From: Gymnopilus junonius
Taxonomy: Eukaryota; Basidiomycota; Agaricomycetes; Agaricales; Galerinaceae
Length of the DNA: 64,000 nt
Direction: 5' to 3'
Assembly (NCBI GenBank): GCA_015501075.1
Contig: JADNYJ010000038.1
Span: 186,001 to 250,000 of the forward strand
The notes beneath the pieces were generated by a model that was given only the letters and a program-made list of their open reading frames with translations, had not been told where the DNA came from and did no database searches. Below are positions 58,072-64,000 of this stretch, piece after piece (the first letter of the stretch is position 1; each line of letters opens with the position of its first letter). The position numbers and the translations under genes were made by a program.

Positions 58072-59260
58072 TCATGAATCGTCCTCATCCTCGTCATGCA
58101 GCGTGTCGATGACTTTGGCAGCAGTTTTGTCTATCTGATTAAAGCAGGCATTAAACCATTTCCTGATCTTGTCGTCCGCGGATATCGACAGACTTTCCAG
58201 CTGATCTGTCAAGGTCGGAGCCGGAGGCAAGATCGTCATTCGTATGTCTTTCGTGGTGTCCCAAAAATTGTGCAGGGATGATTTGATGCTCAACAGTTGC
58301 TGGGGCGCATACATGGAAGAAATCACTTCATCGGATCCTGCCGAAAGGCGAACGGAAAGGGTGGCCAATTTGTCCAAGGACGAACTATCGAGTTGGAATG
58401 AAACGGAGGAAAAGACGTCCTTGATAACTCGTTTATGAAGAAGATTGACCACTTTGACCATAGTTTGGACCTGATAACAGTCAAAGTCTGACAGAAATGT
58501 TCAGGGATGCAAGATGCTGACCTTTTCCGCTCGATCCAATTCCTCGGGAGATAACTTCTGGTCAGAGCTGAACCCGAGTTCGTCCCACCCATCGTCGAAA
58601 AATGCTTCCTCCCCCTCCTCTTCCTCGTCGGTAGGGGGTTTGCAAATACTTTGAATCTCCTGGTAGCCGTCTTCCAGTGAATCATGTACTTGCTGCCATA
58701 ATTTTTGGACAGCATCCCGATTATCCAGGGATAACCCGTTGGGTTTTCGCACATTATCGATGAGCTCATGGACTTCTCCCGTCCTTAAGAGGTACTCTTG
58801 GGTAGTTGCGTCCGGGGTTTCTCCCTCCAGGAGAGCCTGGGCCAGGGATTTGATCGCGCTGATCACACCTAGAGCAATACTTTCGTACTCTCCTATGACT
58901 GTCGCCCCTTCCTTGGGTCGCATGAGACGGATCGAATGTACCAGCGCAGCTACATTATTGTTAAGATCTTTGAGAGGAACAAGCGAGGCCTTGTGTTGCG
59001 GCGATGAAGGCTTAAGGGAGAGAGCTACTTTGGTGGTGGTAGCATAAATGATGGAAAGGATTGAGAGGAAGTCTGTCCGGAGGGTAGAGAACGTGACAGT
59101 GATGTGATCTTCTTCCGACTGCAGACGATCTGAGAGCACGGTGAGCGCAGTGGTGCAACTTTCGACGAGGTTGTGCAGAGATGCGATAGCTACAAGACGA
59201 GATATATAAGGTATATAAGATATATTGACAGAGCAAAATACCTTTCTGTTCATCGGACAT
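58072..59260 (-). CDS. GCIP/CCNDBP1-like (Grap2 and cyclin-D-interacting protein) family
   Basis: The ATG at 59260 (first exon MSDEQK) is joined across a short intron to IASLHNLVESCTTALTVL. A helical bundle follows with LRPKEGATVIGEYESIALG-like helices. The acidic segment EEEEGEEAFFDDGWDELGFS precedes LSPEELDRAEKV, and a final exon starts QTMVKVVNLLHKRVI. The WDE-x-GF...LSPEE acidic patch between two helical halves resembles CCNDBP1/GCIP proteins, which bind cyclin D in animals. The protein ends in a short acidic tail (LHDEDEDDS). Family assignment is by overall layout, moderate confidence; fungal function is unknown. Confidence 0.55.
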
Positions 59261-59426
59261 GGCGAGGAGGAGGACATGACGGGCGATGCTCAAAATTGAG
59301 GCTGATCATGAAATCGCTGTCCAAATCGAGAGCGGCACGTGAATTGGACGGCGAACACTTGCGTACCACAAAATTCTAATTCATTCCTATACCATCCCTT
59401 CCTGTGTTTCTTCTAAACCCTGCGGG

Positions 59427-62400
59427 ATGTTCAGACATTCCCCGGTATGTTTATTTGATGGATACTTGTGCTTTTTTTTTTTGACTTTTCCCCAAAGTTG
59501 CAGGGAATACTGCGCACTTCCCTTGCCAGTGGTCGGCCGGTCACTTCAAGGTCCTTGCCTGTTTACCCCCGGCTATTTTCGCTGTCAAGCGCCCGTACCT
59601 TGAGAACGCTTTCTCCCCTTGGATCTCCCGGATTTAATTATTTACTCGTATCAACGCCATGCACTCGTCGGACGCTTTCTCTCGGTTCCATATTCTCTCG
59701 TTCAAAGCCCGAACCAACCCCCCACGCCCCATGTAGTCGCACTCATCACACGACTGGAAGCTGAAGCCAATGTTCATCCACACGATGTATCAAAACAACT
59801 CGCATTATATGAGGCATTACTTGACACCAAATTGAAGTCATCATATGAACTCATTGTGAACCGTTGGGAAAAGATGTGCGAATTCGTGAGTGAGGTTACA
59901 ATCCTGAAGTCTGTGTCTTCCTAACTTCATTCGTCTAGGATCCTCCCTCTCCTTTACTCAGTCCGATGACGCTTTAAGACCTATTTGACGTGTTTGCAAA
60001 ATCTTGATCAAGCCTCCTCAATAAGTGATGCGGTCCAGAGAAGAGACGAGTTGCTGGCTACGCAAACAGAAACTATCGCCTCTGCAGACTCGGGAACAAC
60101 AGACCCATCTGAAAAAGCCCTGCCTGAGTCAGCTCCCACCAGTCCTTCACAATCCCAAGCAACCCCATCTTTAACCACGTTCTCCTCGAGCCAAAGTGTT
60201 GCACAAGAGGTACTGTCGAAATCTGGCATTTCTGGCTCTGCGCACCCACCGCCTCAGTCTACTTTGGAGGCCCTAAAGGGCCGATCGTTCAGTGGTGAAA
60301 GCGCACAGGCCTCTCCGATTCAGGTCTCCATTGTTGAGCGTGAGGTGATTTCACCCATTTAGTCTCTCTCTTGGCACTTATGACATCCGTTACAGGGAAG
60401 GGCGCTTGGATCCCTCGCCTCGTCCGTTTTCTGGTTCTCGTCACTGTTAGCTCCTTCTGTGAGTGCCTGCATTACTCTGTAAACAACTAAACCTCAATGC
60501 CTGTCCTTTCGGCAGTCTTCCTCGTCATTCTGTCTGTATTCTTTGAGAATACTGGCTTCATGAAAGCAGGACCTCGTCAATCCCAGTTTGAGCCCAGTGA
60601 GGGAAAGGCCGTTCTATTCAGTGACGTACACGGTGTTGATGAAGCCAAAGAGGTACGGACTACTAGAAATTTCTGAATCTGAATCTGAGACGGGCTTTTA
60701 GGAACTGCAAGATGTCGTCGCTTTCCTGAAAGATCCAACAGCCTTTGCCACACTTGGCGGTAAACTACCCAAGGGTGTCCTTCTTACTGGGTATGCCTTT
60801 TGACATTTAAAGACATCATCTTCTTACCTTGACATTGCCTGATAGTCCTCCAGGAACAGGAAAGACCCTTCTGGCTCGCGCCGTTGCAGGTGAAGCAGGA
60901 GTTCCCTTCTTTTTGCTTCAGGGTGGGTGGTTATGAGACTCGTATTTTTATTTTTGACTCGCGGCCCGTAGATCCGATTTCGAGGAAATGTTTGTTGGGG
61001 TTGGCGCTAAGCGTGTTCGAGAGCTCTTCGCGGCAGCCCGTAAGAAAGAGCCTGCTATCATCTTCATTGACGAGCTGGATGCCGTTGGCGGCAAGCGTAG
61101 TAGTCGAGATCAACAATATATGAAGCAAACTTTAAATCAGTTGTTGGTCGAAATGGATGGCTTCCAGCAAACAGAAGGCGTCATCGTTATCGCGGCAACC
61201 AACTTCCCAGAAAGCCTGGACCAGTACGTTTGTCATTAATTGCTTTATAGATTTCATCTTAAACGGATTGTTACAGGGCTCTCGTTCGTCCTGGACGGTT
61301 TGATAGAATTATTGCCGTTCCTCTGCCGGATGTGCGAGGTCGTGTACAAATTTTGCAACATCACCTCAAAGGCGTTATTGTTGGAAAAGGTACGGCTTGT
61401 CTTACCAACTTCTTACGTTGTTTAGGCTCACCAATAATCCAGACGTTGATCCCAAAATTCTGGCGCGTGCTACTCCGGGTTTCTCAGGTGCGGATTTGCA
61501 GAATATGGTAAAGTAAGTGTATCCCATTCTCAATCCAAACGGTCTATTGAAATTTATTTGCAGTCAAGCAGCCATACAAGCCTCCAAACTTCACGCGAAA
61601 GACGTAAATATTAAGCACTTCGAATGGGCAAGGGTCAGTATTTCAGATTTAATATCGGTTTATTTGCCTAAATGTTACGTGCCATTAGGATCGTATTCTT
61701 ATGGGAGCGGAAAGGAAAAGTCAATACATCGATGAGAAAGCAAAGCTTGCTACCGCCTATCATGAGGTTCGGCGCCCAGTTCGACTGTCACTCTTTCTGT
61801 CACTCACACGCGCATAGGGTGGACATGCTCTGGTTGCCCTCTATACTGATGGAGCAATGCCTCTCCACAAAGTTACATGTGTTCCCCGTGGCCATGCCCT
61901 CGGTATGGTGAGTCCATTTCTGTCACCCTAGATTATTTCCAATCTATTGGAAACAAATTCACAGACCTCCCAACTTCCTGAAGACGATCGTAACTCTGTC
62001 AGCCTGAAGGAGTACCTGGCTGAAATCGACGTGTGCATGGGCGGCCGGGTTGCCGAGGAATTGAGTGCGAATACGTTCTTTGCACTTCCTTATTACTGGC
62101 TGATTAGCTTTTCTTCCCTCAGTCTATGGTCCGGAGAATGTGACAAGTGGTGCTAGTTCAGATATCCGGAAGGCGACTAGAACTGCGCAGGCTATGGTAA
62201 AAGTAAGTCCGTAACTGGTGTGTTTGATATATACTTATTTGGTCCATTTCTTTAGCATTGGGGCTTCTCTAAACTAGGTCCTGTGTTCCATGACGATAGA
62301 GACGAATCTATTAGCCCGAAGAGAAAAGAAGAAATCGAGGAAGAAGTGACCAAGTAGGTTATGTTTGATTTAGGAGCAACCTCTACGTCGTACTGCCTAA

Positions 62401-62733
62401 TTTGCTCTGTCCTTTCTTTCCATGTCACTTCGGGACCTGATGGCTAATCTTGATTTATCCATTTTCAGGCTTGTTCGCGGAGGCGAGGCTCGGGCAGCGG
62501 CCCTTCTGACCGCCAAAATTAATGAATTACATCTGGTTCGTGGATATCTCATGCCGCCTTTGTCCAGGCTGCTTACGCTTTTGATTTTCTCTGTCCAGCT
62601 TGCACATGCCCTAGTCGACCATGAAACATTGAACTTAGAGGAAGTCAAGAAGGTGATAAAGGGAGAACCTATAAGGAATATTACCGAAGTATTGGAAGAA
62701 GATATATCTAATTTAGAGTCTGCATCAGCTTAA
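59427..62733 (+). CDS. YME1: Mitochondrial i-AAA protease (Yme1/FtsH family)
   Basis: Membrane-bound ATP-dependent zinc protease facing the intermembrane space. The ATG at 59427 (MFRHSP) is spliced to [18 protein letters not shown], a long presequence. One transmembrane segment ([19 protein letters not shown]) precedes the AAA module. Walker A is [19 protein letters not shown]; Walker B is [15 protein letters not shown]; the second region of homology includes [20 protein letters not shown]. The protease domain has the zinc motif [20 protein letters not shown] and [20 protein letters not shown]. The C-terminus ends SNLESASA at 62733. About 15 short introns. Two places break the frame as read: a C run (59718-59723) in the N-terminal region and a T run (60910-60914) in the conserved FFFASGSDF segment. 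Confidence 0.92.
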
Positions 62734-63440
62734 TCGAGAGCAAGGTCTTCTTCTGACTAGAAATCCCCACTTTTCCTTCTGGGACCGTTATTTCATTGAG
62801 GATTGTCTTGTACTACAAATCACGCTTGGCGTAATAAACCCATGATGAGGTGCTCCACGAGGGTGCAGGGGCTGTCGATATTGAGGTAGTAGAGGAAGGT
62901 ACAACGGCTAGTAAGTATTTCAGCGCCAATTGATAGTATATGGAATGTAGAACTATATATTTCTAGCTAGGTGACGAGACGTCCAATGACAAGTAGCTCT
63001 TTGTTTGTCCTCCAATCCCCAACCGGCCGCATGGTTTTATCGATATTATCGTGACCGGTTCTTGTCAACCAATGTCATTGTCAGGTAGATGCCAGATAGG
63101 ATCTCCGATTTAGCTATCAACGACAATATAGCAACACCACTACTGAGTCACAGGGAAAAATCATCTATGTACTGTCCGTATGCGCATCTGCCTTCTTCTA
63201 ATATATCCGCTCTTAACACAAACTTGCTCAGTGCTCATTCGGCCTTCCGCAACAATGGCCTAGATTACGTATAATGGCGACGAGGAAGTCATTGAATGGC
63301 ATCTAATATAATGCAAAGTAGGTGCCGATAGACCCATGTCGACGCCAGGCCTAGAGCTTGAAGAACCGGATTCAGAACACTGCAAGTTGAAGATAATAAA
63401 CTTATGAAAGGCCTTAGAGTCCAATCCATGGTGATCTAAG
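62734..63440. other. Intergenic region downstream of YME1
   Basis: About 700 bases. A 29-codon open stretch at 62851-62940 (starts HDEVLHEGAGAVDIEVVEEG) has coding-like composition but stop codons on both sides and no identified continuation; it may be a relic exon. Nothing else recognised. Confidence 0.35.
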
Positions 63441-63743
63441 CATCAGCAAGTCGGCCATTTACTTTTTAGCTTTTCCGCTTTTTCGGCCAATTCTTCGAAA
63501 ATTTAATATGTCGTATGATCAGTAATCGCAAAATTTTGCATCGATTCGCGTCCTGTGCCGCGATTCGTGATACAGAGAATTGATTTCATGGTCCTCTTCA
63601 GCTCTGGCCTTCCTGAACATTTGGTACAAAGTCTGCGCTTTTTGGCAATCCGGGCCCGGATTCTGATGGTCAGCTTTTCGTCCCTTTTATTACCTTTTTT
63701 AGCTTGTACAAGCGAAAAAAAGCTAATGGCCGAAGTGCCGATG
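63441..63743 (+). mobile_element. Small TIR element (MITE-like), copy 2
   Basis: 303 bases, full-length relative of the copy at 45727-46007 in the same orientation. Imperfect inverted ends: CATCAGCAAGTCGGCCATT at the left, CATCGGCACTTCGGCCATT as reverse complement at the right (16 of 19 match). Flanked by AAG on both sides (63438-63440 and 63744-63746), which fits a 3-base target duplication. A near-palindromic AGCTTGTACAAGC lies near its right end. No coding sequence. Confidence 0.82.
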
Positions 63744-63897
63744 AAGTGTGTTAGCTCTCTATGGTGCCCATCATCTCTTATTTAAGCAATAGGCAAGAAG
63801 TAGCTCTGTGCTCAATGGATATAGATTGGATTCGCTTTCACTCGCTTGATTTGTATTCAATCTATCACCTAAATACACGCTTGTCTGGCCCTTTATA

Positions 63898-64000
63898 TTA
63901 AATGTCTTGCTGTATTTGTCCCATCAGAGCAGGGTCGCGCAGGGTCCATAATCTTGGTTCGTCGAAATCGAAACCATATTCTACAGACAGAAGTTTACTT
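63898..64000 (-). CDS. 3' end of an unidentified gene (partial)
   Basis: On the minus strand the last coding bases read EYGFDFDEPRLWTLRDPALM and continue with GQIQQDI to a TAA at 63898-63900. A possible intron acceptor (CTGTCTGTAG) precedes them at about 63978. The segment is too short to assign a family. The rest lies beyond the window. Confidence 0.4.
   Translation of the reverse strand, partial: SKLLSVEYGFDFDEPRLWTLRDPALMGQIQQDI

Noticed and set aside
1..64000. CRISPR array, operon or phage features
   Set aside because: The window is intron-rich eukaryotic DNA; no regularly spaced repeats, ribosome-binding sites or phage genes were seen.

Overview
The window is nuclear DNA from a filamentous basidiomycete, most likely an agaricomycete. 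Genes are compact and alternate between strands. Nearly every gene is split by short introns (about 45-65 bases, GT..AG), and the protein sequences are fungal. I rebuilt gene models by joining exons on conserved protein families; gene spans below run from start codon to stop codon and include introns. No prokaryotic, viral or CRISPR features were seen.

Layout, left to right. 1-5.3 kb (minus): the N-terminal part of an XMAP215/Stu2 microtubule polymerase (cut by the window edge) and APC5 of the anaphase-promoting complex. 5.5-12.2 kb: ribosome biogenesis factor NOC3 (+), a TEA/ATTS transcription factor (-), and ESCRT-I subunit Vps23/TSG101 (+). 13-19.2 kb: inner nuclear membrane protein Src1/Lem2 (-), mitochondrial sulfide:quinone oxidoreductase (-), and an Mso1-like Sec1-binding protein (+). 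20-23.2 kb: a GPI-anchored cupredoxin (+) and a NEPRO/Rmp1-like protein (-). 23.4-30 kb: AP-1 beta-adaptin (+), an OTU deubiquitinase (-), and a SmgGDS-like armadillo protein (+). After a gene-poor 1.8 kb with clustered inverted repeats come an amino acid permease (+), an intron-containing tRNA-Ile(UAU) (+), Nur1/Mug154 (-) and a membrane-anchored coiled-coil protein (+). 37.9-44.3 kb: mitochondrial PheRS (+), mitochondrial GrpE/Mge1 (-) and trifunctional C1-THF synthase (+). 44.5-49.6 kb: two tandem PNGase A-family genes (-), of which the downstream copy is a pseudogene carrying a small inverted-repeat element. 50.4-54.8 kb: a long-tailed Pmp3 protein (-), two adjacent sibling TIR elements, and a four-finger C2H2 protein (+). 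55-62.7 kb: fructose-1,6-bisphosphatase (+), an unrecognised nuclear-type protein (+), a GCIP-like protein (-) and the mitochondrial i-AAA protease Yme1 (+). The right edge holds the second copy of the small element and the 3' end of an unidentified minus-strand gene.

Most genes are housekeeping functions; there is no evident biosynthetic cluster. Several act at the nuclear envelope or in mitosis (Stu2, APC5, Src1, Nur1) or in mitochondria (SQR, PheRS, Mge1, Yme1 and perhaps a C1-THF synthase isoform), but they are interleaved with unrelated genes, so I read no operon-like logic into this.

The most unusual signals are (i) two families of short TIR elements, one forming a twin insertion 93 bases upstream of a zinc-finger gene and carrying dense CCAACTT repeats plus a 38-base near-palindrome; and (ii) a pair of 281/303-base element copies whose differences appear to be about 22 one-base run-length changes with no substitutions, alongside apparent frame breaks at short runs in otherwise conserved genes. 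The second pattern looks more like a sequence-quality signature than evolution, and should be resolved before any gene here is called broken.
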